Assembly: GCF_026274175.1 (NCBI RefSeq)
Contig: NZ_JAPHNL010000284.1
Span: 1-37,534 of the forward strand
DNA from: Streptomyces beihaiensis
Lineage (GTDB): Bacteria > Actinomycetota > Actinomycetes > Streptomycetales > Streptomycetaceae
Reading direction: 5' to 3'
Length of the DNA stretch: 37,534 nt
Part shown: positions 1-6,828 of the stretch, piece after piece
Numbering within the stretch: position 1 is the stretch's first letter
Layout of the letters: each line of letters begins with the position of its first letter
Notes under the pieces: generated by a model
Told to the model about the DNA's origin: nothing
The model's database searches: none
Seen by the model: the letters and a program-made list of their open reading frames with translations, nothing else
Made by a program: the position numbers and the translations under genes

Positions 1-803
1 GCCGGTGCCGACCGCCCGGGCGCGGTCGTGCCGGGCGCGGGCGCGACGGTGTCCTCGGCCACGGGGGCGGCGGCGCCGAAGCCCGGGGGCGCGGTCTCCG
101 CCTGGCTCGGCAGATGCGTGTCCATGGCCAGGAACAACGCGTCGGCCGGGCCGGTCCGCAGCGCGGCCGTCTCGTGGAGGCGGGCGAGGGCCGGCCGGTC
201 GCCGCCGCGCCATATGTCCGCGTACGTCTTCAGGTACGTGGGAGTCGGTGTCGTGCGGCGCGGCGGAGGCGGGGTGACCCGGCCGAAGAGGCGGACTCCG
301 TGGCCCAGGCCGAGGCCGCCGGTGCCGACGTGCTGCCAGGCTTCCGCGTCGGTGACCAGGTCGACGACGACCGTCGTGGTGTGGGGGCGGCGCAGGGCCA
401 GTTCGCCGGTGAGCCAGTGCCAGGGCAGCGCCGTGTAGCGCAGGGTCGCCTGGGTGGTGCGGGCCAGGGCGAAGTGCAACAGGTGCTGGCGGTGGTCGAG
501 GTGGAGCTGTCCGGCGACGTAGACGTACAGCGGTCCGGGCAGCGCCGCCGCCGTGCGCAGTCGGGTCAGGACGGCCTGCGGATCGAGCGGGTCGGCGAGT
601 TCGACGACCGTCGCCGCCGAGGTGCCGGTGAGGGCGCTCGGCGGGACGGCGGCGAGCGCGGGCAGCACGGCGGCAGCGTCGACGAGGCACCCCTTGCCGG
701 CGGGGGCGGCCGCGAGAAGCAGCGCGGTACCCGGCTCGGTGGAGGGCGTCCCGGTGGTGACTTGCGCGGTGATCACCCCAGCACCGTAACCGCAATCGGC
801 CAC
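1..803 (-). CDS. Partial uncharacterised protein, possible inactive caspase-like fold (3' end beyond window)
   Basis: An open leftward frame runs off the left edge; about 267 residues are visible. I chose the GTG at 803 because GAGGGGG lies 8 nt upstream of it; the GTG at 776 is an alternative. No catalytic motif is intact. The strand order does resemble an actinobacterial caspase-like (peptidase C14) domain: a hydrophobic strand with LYVYVAGQL at about residues 92-100, where active members have a GHG, then a TALPW segment, then a strand ending VVVDLV at about 145-150, where active members have DCC or DxC. Both catalytic positions are therefore replaced (Gln/Leu and Leu/Val). The visible C-terminal part is rich in Pro and Ala and looks disordered. 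The fold reading is inference from strand pattern. The existence of the gene is well supported by coding bias and by the absence of a credible frame on the other strand. Confidence 0.7.
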   Translation of the reverse strand, partial: MADCGYGAGVITAQVTTGTPSTEPGTALLLAAAPAGKGCLVDAAAVLPALAAVPPSALTGTSAATVVELADPLDPQAVLTRLRTAAALPGPLYVYVAGQLHLDHRQHLLHFALARTTQATLRYTALPWHWLTGELALRRPHTTTVVVDLVTDAEAWQHVGTGGLGLGHGVRLFGRVTPPPPRRTTPTPTYLKTYADIWRGGDRPALARLHETAALRTGPADALFLAMDTHLPSQAETAPPGFGAAAPVAEDTVAPAPGTTAPGRSAP

Positions 804-956
804 CGGGGACGCCCCCTCGACCCCAACTGGTCCCGTTACAGACCGATTTAACCGGCTTGCGCCCGGTGGCCGCCCCGGCGGGCCGGGGCCCTTCGGCCGC
901 CACGTCCGGGGAGCCTCGGTGTGCGCGGGGGCCGCGAGGGGCCGAAGCTGTGAGGC

Positions 957-1220
957 ATGGACGCAGATGTAGAGGGTTATCCGCAAGTCGTGGTGCACGC
1001 CGGGCAGCCCGGCGGGCGCCGGGTCACGATCCGCGGCGAGGACGCGGGGCTCGCCAGGTCCTTCGACGACGTCGTGGAGTTCCTGCGCCGCGCGGGCCTC
1101 GATGACGCGCCGCTCGACGATCCGGAGTTCGTGGAGTGGCGCGGCGGCGGGAGCGCGATCTGGCCGGCGCAGGTGCCGGACACATACCACGACGAGGAGA
1201 CGTTCGGCGACGGCCGGTGA
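957..1220 (+). CDS. Small conserved-type hypothetical protein (87 aa)
   Basis: An 87-residue acidic protein with no transmembrane segment or signal peptide. It starts with ATG; a GAGG lies only 1 nt before the start, so the ribosome binding site is poorly spaced. The central part, around residues 28-60, has the pattern of a short alpha/beta unit with a helix (FDDVVEFLRRAGL) followed by an acidic loop. I do not recognise a named family. It ends 24 nt before the GNAT gene on the same strand and may be cotranscribed with it. Streptomyces-like codon use supports it as real. Confidence 0.6.
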   Translation: MDADVEGYPQVVVHAGQPGGRRVTIRGEDAGLARSFDDVVEFLRRAGLDDAPLDDPEFVEWRGGGSAIWPAQVPDTYHDEETFGDGR

Positions 1221-1244
1221 CCGCGGGACCGGCAGACTGGCGGC

Positions 1245-1745
1245 ATGAACACTCCCCCGTCCGTCAGGACCCGCGCCGGTGCCGACCTCTCCGCCTGCAC
1301 CACTGTTCTGGCCGCCGTGCACCGCCGGGACGGCTACCCGGTGAACTGGCCCGCCGATCCGGCCTCTTGGCTGTGCCCCGAGGGGCAGGTGGCGGCTTGG
1401 GTGGCCGTCGCCGGGAGCGCTGTCGTCGGACATGTGACTCTCGCACGTCCGGTGCCCGGCGATGTCGCGCCGGGCCTCGCCGGACCAAAGGCCGCCGTGG
1501 CGGTCGTGGGCCGCCTCTTCGTCGCCCCGACGGCGCGCGGCCGCGGCACGGGTGCGGCACTGCTCGAACGGGCCACGCGCGCGGCGCGCCGCCGCGGCCT
1601 GCGGGCCGTGCTCGACGTCGTGGCCCGCGACACCGCGGCCGTGGCCGTGTACGAACGGCTCGGCTGGGAGCCTCTCGGTTCGGGCAGTCAGGCGTGGGGG
1701 CCGAACCAGTGGGTCGAGGTTCGGTGCTTCGCCGCGCCGGTCTGA
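1245..1745 (+). CDS. GNAT family N-acetyltransferase
   Basis: A 166-residue cytoplasmic protein of the Gcn5-related acetyltransferase fold. It should transfer an acyl group from acyl-CoA to an unknown amine. The CoA-binding motif A is clear: a beta strand VVGRLFVAP (about 88-95) is followed by the pyrophosphate loop RGRGTG (98-103) and helix GAALLERA. The C-terminal motif B, with AVAVYERLGWEPLG, is also typical. Length is normal for the family. It starts with ATG 24 nt after the preceding small gene. The substrate cannot be predicted from sequence. There is a small chance that it acts on an antibiotic, but nothing in the neighbourhood supports that. Confidence 0.9.
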   Translation: MNTPPSVRTRAGADLSACTTVLAAVHRRDGYPVNWPADPASWLCPEGQVAAWVAVAGSAVVGHVTLARPVPGDVAPGLAGPKAAVAVVGRLFVAPTARGRGTGAALLERATRAARRRGLRAVLDVVARDTAAVAVYERLGWEPLGSGSQAWGPNQWVEVRCFAAPV

Positions 1746-1917
1746 TCACACCCGTGGCCGGCGACCCCGTTCTGCGCGGACCACGAGGCCGTACCGGCTC
1801 GCCGCGCGCCCGCCCTCGGATCCGACTAGCCTGAGTGGTCGATATGCCATGGATTGCCCGATCCGGCCGTCGCGCCGGGCGGGCAGCGCCACGACCGACC
1901 ACGGAGCGGGGTCCCCG

Positions 1918-2469
1918 ATGCGCCCTCGACACGCCCTTGCCGTCGCGGCCGCCGCGTTCTGCCTGGCCGCCCTCGCAGCTCCGGTCGGCGCGGCCGCCGA
2001 GCCCGTCTCGGCGCCGCGGTGCGCGGAGAAGGACCTGACGCTGCGGGCCGCGCCGTCCGACGACACCGACGGCAGCGGCACCATCAAGCTGAGCGTGCGC
2101 AACGACTCCTCCCGCGCCTGCCTCGTCGACCGCGTCCCGACGGTCACGTACGGGGATCTGGACGGCGCGGCGCTGCCGGTTCCGGCTTCTCCGCACAGGG
2201 CGCGGACGCTCGCCGCGCACACCACGGCCTACGCGGAGGTCCGCTCGCTCACCGCGTCCGACGGCGCCGAGAAGCAGGCGCCCACCGTCATGTACGTGAC
2301 GGTGGCCGCCGCCCCCGACCAGCAGGGGCACCGCTTCCAGGTCCTCGACCTGGGCGCGCCCGCCGGGCTGCCGGTATGGGAACCGGTCACCACCCTGTGG
2401 CAGACGTCCCCGTCCCGCGCCGACCGGGTGCTCCACCAGCAGGCGACTCAGGGCGTCATGGCGGTGTGA
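1918..2469 (+). CDS. Secreted DUF4232-like protein
   Basis: A 183-residue exported protein. I set the start at the ATG preceded by GGAGCGGGG, because the longer open frame upstream has no coding character. Residues 1-27 form a Sec signal peptide: basic MRPRH, then a long Ala/Leu core, ending with an AxA site near residues 24-27. The mature part has the hallmarks of Streptomyces DUF4232 proteins: a Cys near the start (PRCAEKDLTLR), a beta-sandwich-like run with an NDSSRACLV segment carrying a second Cys, and a polar C-terminus. The two Cys residues could form a disulfide. It has no lipobox, so it is probably released or wall-associated. Function unknown. A possible -10 element (TAGCCT) lies at about 1827-1832. 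Confidence 0.8.
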   Translation: MRPRHALAVAAAAFCLAALAAPVGAAAEPVSAPRCAEKDLTLRAAPSDDTDGSGTIKLSVRNDSSRACLVDRVPTVTYGDLDGAALPVPASPHRARTLAAHTTAYAEVRSLTASDGAEKQAPTVMYVTVAAAPDQQGHRFQVLDLGAPAGLPVWEPVTTLWQTSPSRADRVLHQQATQGVMAV

Positions 2470-2478
2470 GCGGGCGCC

Positions 2479-2493
2479 GGGCGCGCCGCGCCC
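2479..2493. terminator. Candidate bidirectional terminator between convergent genes
   Basis: A GC-rich inverted repeat, GGGCGCG-C-CGCGCCC, lies 9 nt after the DUF4232 gene and 39 nt beyond the 3' end of the convergent reductase gene. A second GC palindrome followed by TTT lies just downstream, at about 2501-2513. No long U run is present, which is common in Streptomyces. Confidence 0.45.
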
Positions 2494-2532
2494 TCCGGAT
2501 GGCGCGCGCCTTTGCCGGGGGCCTGCGCCCCG

Positions 2533-3174
2533 TCAGTACGCCGCGGTGAAGCGGGTGCGGTGGTGCTTGGGCCTCTCCGCCTCGTCGAGGAGGGCCACGG
2601 CGAGGTCCTCCATCGAGATCGCCGACACCCCGTCACCGTCCACGACCAGCTCGTCCGCCCCGAGCCGGTAGCCCCCGGTCCGCTCCCCCGGTTCGAGCAG
2701 CGCCGCCGGGCTCAGGTAGGCCCAGTCGACGTCGTGCCCGGTGGTGCGGCAGACGGCGAGCTGGTCGTTGCAGGCCAGCGCGATCGGCCGCAGGGCGGCG
2801 GGGAAACCGGCCTCCTCGACCACCGTGAGGCCGCCCGCGCCCGGAACGGTGAGGCTCGCGGCGCCACCGACGAGCAGCAGCCGCACCCCAGTGGCATGCA
2901 GCCCGGCGAGCAACGAGCCGGCGACCGCGGCCAGTTCGGGCTCCCGACCGGGAGCGGGTCTGGTCGCGGAGATGACCACGTCCTGCCCTGCCGCGAGCCG
3001 TGCCACCGCTCGCGGGTCGGCGGCGTCGCCGGTGCGGATCCGTACCCCCTCGGGCAGCGCGGCCGCTCGGGCGGGGTCACGCACGACGGCGGTGACCTCG
3101 TGGCCGCGCCGCAGCGCCTCGGCGACGGTCCGCGAGCCGACCGCGCCCCGGGCCCCGTACACGGTGATGTTCAT
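2533..3174 (-). CDS. NAD(P)-binding SDR/NmrA-like reductase
   Basis: A 213-residue single-domain Rossmann protein of the atypical SDR (NmrA/YwnB-like) group. The N-terminal strand ITVYGARGAVG carries the nucleotide-binding GxxGxxG glycines (residues 7, 10, 13). VVRDP at the end of strand 2 and VISATRP follow in the usual order. The start is the ATG at 3174, since GAGGAG lies 7 nt upstream; an in-frame ATG further out has no such site. It begins 30 nt after the MFS gene on the same strand, so the two are probably one transcript from the LysR-divergent promoter. Family members reduce flavins, quinones or small carbonyls, or act as redox sensors. The substrate here is unknown. Pairing with an exporter and a LysR regulator suggests a stress or detoxification unit (inference). 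Confidence 0.85.
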   Translation of the reverse strand: MNITVYGARGAVGSRTVAEALRRGHEVTAVVRDPARAAALPEGVRIRTGDAADPRAVARLAAGQDVVISATRPAPGREPELAAVAGSLLAGLHATGVRLLLVGGAASLTVPGAGGLTVVEEAGFPAALRPIALACNDQLAVCRTTGHDVDWAYLSPAALLEPGERTGGYRLGADELVVDGDGVSAISMEDLAVALLDEAERPKHHRTRFTAAY

Positions 3175-3204
3175 CTGTTCTCTCCTCGTACGCATGATTG
3201 TCTC

Positions 3205-4470
3205 CTACGCCTGCCGGTCGGGCCGGGCGCGCCGTGCGACGGCCCGTTCCCTGAGCCACACGGCGATCGCCCCGGCCGACAGGGCGGCGCCGAGGGCGCA
3301 CACGCCCTTCCAGGAAGCCGCGGCCCACACCACCGAGGCGAGGGCGGAACCGAGGGCGCCGCCGAGGAAGAACGTCGTCATGAAGGCCGAGTTGACGCGG
3401 CTGCGTGCCTCGGGACGCAGCGCGTACACCACGCTCTGGCTGCTGTTGAGCACCGCCTGCTGGCCCACGTTCAAGGCGACGACGCCGACCGCGAGCCAGG
3501 CCAGTGACCGTTCTCCCGCGAGCAGCGTCAGCCACCCGGCGCACAGCAGGGCCACCGCCCCGCCGGTCACCTTCTGCACATGTCCCCGGTCCGTGAGCCG
3601 CGCGGCGAACGTCATCGCCACCACGCCCACGGCGCCGACCAGACCGAACAGGCCGATCGCGGGCGGCGCCCAGCGGTACGTCGGGCCCGCCAACAGGAAC
3701 GTGAGCGCGACGAGTTGGACGCTGTAGGAGGCGAGGCCGAGTCCGGCGAGCAGGGCGCGGCGGTGCAGCACCGGCTCCGCGCGCAGCAGGCAGAGCGTGG
3801 AGGCGATCAGCGCCGGGTAGCGCAGGTCGGCGGTGACCGGCAGGCGTGGCATCCGGCGGTGCAGCGCCAGGGCGGCGACCGCCATGAGGACGGCGAGGAC
3901 CCAGTACGCGGTGCGCCACCCGGCGAGTCCGGCCAGGGCGCCGGCGGCGGTGCGGGCGAGCAGTCCGCCGAGCAGGATCCCGGACATGACGGTGGCGACG
4001 GCCGTGCCGCGGGTCTCGGCGGTGGCGAGCGCGGCGGTGTGTGCGACGACGACCTGGGCGCCCACGGAGGTGAGGGCGGTCAGGACGGTGCTCGCCAGCA
4101 GCACGGGCCCGCTCGGCGCGAGGGCGGAGACGGTCAGGAAGAGGGTGGTGGCGGCGAACAGGGTCACCGCGAGCCGGCGGCGGTCCATGACGTCGCCCAG
4201 CGGCACGAGCAGCAACAGGCCGAGCGCGTACCCGGCTTGCGCCGAGGTGACGACGAGACCGGAGAGAACGCTGCCCAGGTGCAGCTCCCGGGAGATGAGG
4301 TCGAGCAGCGGCTGCGCGACATAGTTGCCCGCGCAGGACAGCCCGGTGGCCACCGCCAGCAGGAGCAGCAGCGCGCGCCGGGGTCCCGCTCGGCCGTCGG
4401 TGTTCGGGTGGGTCGCGTGCGCGGGGACATCCGCTCGGGGGTCGGCCCGGAGCGCGTTCGGCTGGGTCAT
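3205..4470 (-). CDS. MFS transporter (YdhP/YnfM-like exporter)
   Basis: A 421-residue inner-membrane protein with about 12 hydrophobic helices, the first at about residues 32-50. After TM2 it has the loop GDVMDRRRL, which matches the MFS signature motif GxxxDRxxRR. The sequence resembles drug:H+ antiporters with 12 helices that are often encoded beside LysR regulators. The start is uncertain: I used the ATG at 4470 (MTQPNAL), which leaves room for a promoter and leader. The ATG at 4500 adds ten basic residues and would place the start 30 nt from a candidate LysR box. It is followed 30 nt later by the NAD(P)-binding reductase, probably in one operon. The substrate is unknown. Confidence 0.88.
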   Translation of the reverse strand: MTQPNALRADPRADVPAHATHPNTDGRAGPRRALLLLLAVATGLSCAGNYVAQPLLDLISRELHLGSVLSGLVVTSAQAGYALGLLLLVPLGDVMDRRRLAVTLFAATTLFLTVSALAPSGPVLLASTVLTALTSVGAQVVVAHTAALATAETRGTAVATVMSGILLGGLLARTAAGALAGLAGWRTAYWVLAVLMAVAALALHRRMPRLPVTADLRYPALIASTLCLLRAEPVLHRRALLAGLGLASYSVQLVALTFLLAGPTYRWAPPAIGLFGLVGAVGVVAMTFAARLTDRGHVQKVTGGAVALLCAGWLTLLAGERSLAWLAVGVVALNVGQQAVLNSSQSVVYALRPEARSRVNSAFMTTFFLGGALGSALASVVWAAASWKGVCALGAALSAGAIAVWLRERAVARRARPDRQA

Positions 4471-4529
4471 GGGTCTCAGCCTGCGGCCGCGACCATTCAT
4501 GAGTCCAACACATCCTTGTCATCTCAACG

Positions 4530-4544
4530 ATCGCGTATCACGAT
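4530..4544. promoter_or_regulatory. Candidate LysR-type T-N11-A box
   Basis: ATCGCGTATCACGAT is an imperfect palindrome (ATCG.G.T.C.CGAT) with the T-N11-A spacing typical of LysR-type regulator sites. It lies between the divergent MFS and LysR genes and overlaps the first possible LysR start codon at 4543. It would suit autoregulation plus control of the MFS operon. Confidence 0.4.
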
Positions 4545-4551
4545 GGATCGC

Positions 4552-5463
4552 ATGGAGTTGCAGCAACTGCGCTATGTCGTCGCCGTCGCCGAGACGGGCG
4601 GGTTCACGAGGGCCGCCGAGCGGTGCCTCGTGGTGCAGTCGGCACTCAGCCACCAGGTCGCCAAGCTGGAGAAGGAGTTGGGGGCGCGGTTGTTCGAGCG
4701 GACCAGCAGGCGGGTGCGGCTGACCGCGGCGGGCGAGGCGTTCCTGCCCGCGGCCCGGCAGGCGCTCGATGCGGCGGAGCGGGCGCGCGCCGAGGTGGCG
4801 GCGGCGACCGGCGAGATTCGCGGCCGGCTGACCATCGGCGCGATCGCCACGGTGACGGCGGTGGACGTGCCGCGGCTCATGAGCGGCTACTACGCCGCGT
4901 ATCCGCGGGTGACGATGAGGCTGCTCGACGGTGCCAGCGAGACGCTGGCCGCGTCGGTGCGGGAGGGAACGGTGGATCTGGCGTTCCTCGGGGTACCGCC
5001 GTCGTTCCCCACCCACGAACCGGCCCTCGGCAGCCGGACACTGGTGGTGGACCGCCATGTGGCGGTCGTACCGCCGGGGCACCCGCTGGCGCTCCGGGCC
5101 CGTGGCACGCCGATTCCGCTGTCGCGGCTCGTGGACGAGGCGTTCGTGGACTTTCCGGCGGGGCTCGCCGCGCGGGCGCAGACCGACGAGGCGTTCGCGG
5201 CGGCGGGGCTGCGCCGCGAGGTGCCGTTCGAGGCCAAGGGGCTCGACGTCATCGCCGAGTTGGTGCGGTGTGGCCTGGGCGTCGCGCTGCTGCCCTCGCG
5301 CCTCGTTCCCCGGCTTCCCGGGCTCGCCGTGGTGGCGCTGCGTGGCGGGCCGGTCCGCGAGGAGCGGCTCGTCTGGAGCCGTGAGCGGCACTCACCGGCC
5401 GCCGCCGCGTTCCTGGAGACGGTGGCGCGGGACCCGGCCGAGGCCCACCTCCCGGGGACGTAG
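4552..5463 (+). CDS. LysR family transcriptional regulator
   Basis: A 303-residue LysR-type regulator. Residues 1-60 are the winged helix-turn-helix (MELQQLRYVV, GFTRAAERCLVVQSALSHQ, LEKELGARLFER). A linker helix and the two-lobed periplasmic-binding-protein-like effector domain follow (RLTIGAIATV from about residue 92). Family length is about 300, so it is complete. Two start codons are possible. I prefer the ATG at 4552, because the one at 4543 falls within the candidate operator and has no upstream Shine-Dalgarno sequence. It is divergent from the MFS/reductase operon, the classical arrangement for a LysR regulator and its target. The inducer is unknown. It ends 47 nt before the LacI-family gene. 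Confidence 0.93.
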   Translation: MELQQLRYVVAVAETGGFTRAAERCLVVQSALSHQVAKLEKELGARLFERTSRRVRLTAAGEAFLPAARQALDAAERARAEVAAATGEIRGRLTIGAIATVTAVDVPRLMSGYYAAYPRVTMRLLDGASETLAASVREGTVDLAFLGVPPSFPTHEPALGSRTLVVDRHVAVVPPGHPLALRARGTPIPLSRLVDEAFVDFPAGLAARAQTDEAFAAAGLRREVPFEAKGLDVIAELVRCGLGVALLPSRLVPRLPGLAVVALRGGPVREERLVWSRERHSPAAAAFLETVARDPAEAHLPGT

Positions 5464-5471
5464 GGCGCGAG

Positions 5472-5506
5472 CGCAAGCCGCCTGCAATTCTTACGCTAAT
5501 CTTGCG
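5472..5506. promoter_or_regulatory. Candidate MalR-type operator: CGCAAG...CTTGCG inverted repeat
   Basis: CGCAAG at 5472-5477 and CTTGCG at 5501-5506 form an inverted repeat immediately upstream of the LacI-type gene. A CTGCAA half-site sits between them at about 5482-5487. Streptomyces MalR/Reg1 sites are known to contain CTTGCA/G-type half-sites. The last half-site ends 4 nt before the start codon, so binding would repress the gene's own expression. Confidence 0.4.
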
Positions 5507-5510
5507 TTCC

Positions 5511-6524
5511 ATGACGCGCAGACTTGCTCAGGTGGCGAAGAAGGTCGGGGTCAGCGAGGCCACGGTCAGCCGAGTCCTCAACAACAAGCCGGGCGTGTCG
5601 GAGGCGACTCGCCAGTCGGTGCTGACGGCGCTCGACGTGCTCGGCTACGAGCGGCCCACGCAGCTGCGCGGCGAACGGGCGCGGCTCGTCGGCCTGGTCC
5701 TGCCCGAGCTGCAGAACCCGATCTTCCCCGCGTTCGCCGAGGTGATCGGCGGGGCGCTCGCCCAGCAGGGGCTCACACCGGTGCTGTGCACGCAGACCAA
5801 GGGCGGTGTCTCCGAGGCGGACTACGTGGAGTTGCTGCTGCAGCAGCAGGTGTCCGGCGTGGTGTTCGCGGGCGGCCTCTTCGCCCAGCAGGACGCCGGG
5901 CACGCCCACTACCAGCTGCTCGCCGACCGCAAGGTTCCGGTCGTGCTCGTCAACGCGGCGATCGAGCGGCTCGGCTTCCCGTGCGTGGCGTGCGACGACG
6001 CGGTCGCTGTCGAACAGGCGTGGCGGCACCTGGCGTCCCTGGGCCACCGGCGGATCGGCCTCGTGCTCGGCCCGAAGGACCACGTGCCCTCGCAGCGCAA
6101 GCTGACCGCGGCTCGGGCGGTGGCCGCCGCCGCGGGCGGGGAGCTGCCCGACGACGCGGTGGAGCGGGCGATGTTCTCACTGGAGGGCGGGCACGCCGCC
6201 GCGGCACGGCTGATCGGCCGGGGCGTCACCGGGATCATCTGCGCGAGCGATCCACTGGCACTGGGCGCCGTCCGTGCCGTGCGCCGCACGGGACGCACCG
6301 TGCCGCGCGACGTCTCGGTGGTCGGCTACGACGACTCGGCCTTCATGACCTGTACGGAGCCGCCGCTCACGACGGTGCGGCAGCCGATCGAGGCGATGGG
6401 CAGGGCCGCGGTGGAGCTGCTCGTCGCGCAGATCGAGGGCGGCTCCGTGCCGCCGGGCGAGCTGCTCTTCGAGCCGGAACTGGTGGTGCGTGGTTCGACG
6501 TCCCAGGCGCCCGCGGTGGACTGA
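5511..6524 (+). CDS. LacI family regulator, MalR/Reg1-like
   Basis: A 337-residue LacI-type repressor. Residues 4-33 form the helix-turn-helix (LAQVAKKVGVSEATVSRVLNNKPGVSEATR). YERP at about 50 begins the hinge helix, and residues 60 to the end are the sugar-binding periplasmic-protein-like domain. From memory, the sequence is very close to MalR/Reg1 of S. coelicolor and S. lividans, which repress maltose uptake and alpha-amylase genes, for example in LVGLVLPELQNPIFPAF and CTQTKGGVSEADYVELLLQQQ. No malEFG transport genes are next to it, unlike the classical malR locus, so it could be a paralogue or a relocated copy. The start is the ATG after the candidate operator; a TTG three codons upstream is less likely. 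I withhold the malR symbol because of the context. Confidence 0.92.
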   Translation: MTRRLAQVAKKVGVSEATVSRVLNNKPGVSEATRQSVLTALDVLGYERPTQLRGERARLVGLVLPELQNPIFPAFAEVIGGALAQQGLTPVLCTQTKGGVSEADYVELLLQQQVSGVVFAGGLFAQQDAGHAHYQLLADRKVPVVLVNAAIERLGFPCVACDDAVAVEQAWRHLASLGHRRIGLVLGPKDHVPSQRKLTAARAVAAAAGGELPDDAVERAMFSLEGGHAAAARLIGRGVTGIICASDPLALGAVRAVRRTGRTVPRDVSVVGYDDSAFMTCTEPPLTTVRQPIEAMGRAAVELLVAQIEGGSVPPGELLFEPELVVRGSTSQAPAVD

Positions 6525-6828
6525 CCCGTCGGCGCGTCGCCACTGTTGTCGTGTTGTTGCGCCAGTAGGTCGCCGCCTTGCGCGATGACTTGCGACTCCA
6601 GCTCTCCCCCGCGTCGCCGACGTACGGGAAACCCGGCATCGCCCACGCGTTCGACGGTGCGGGTCCGAAAGGCCGTTCGCAAGGACTCGGACATATGCCA
6701 GAAGCACCACCGCATCGTGTATGGCCAAATCCCTTACGGGACCGCGCGGCCTGTGCCACAGTCTTTGACGGTCCATCCGTCGGCCTCGGTCCTCCCGTGC
6801 CCTGGCCGCGCCCTCATCGGAGTCCGTC
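6525..6828. other. 304-bp intergenic region with repeated CTTGCG motifs
   Basis: No credible gene is seen on either strand; the open frames here are Ser/Arg/Pro-rich shadows. The stretch holds CTTGCG at 6577-6582 and 6589-6594 (a direct repeat with a 12-bp period), an inverse CGCAAG at 6678-6683 and a further TTGCG at 6557. These match the half-sites upstream of the preceding LacI-type gene. The promoter of the phosphatase gene must lie within it. Local base composition is somewhat less GC-rich around 6700-6770 (ATATGCC, GTGTATGGCC), which suits a promoter. Confidence 0.5.

Noticed and set aside
6525-6828. A small gene in the 304-bp gap
   Set aside because: Open frames there are Ser/Arg/Pro-rich, lack ribosome binding sites and show no coding bias.
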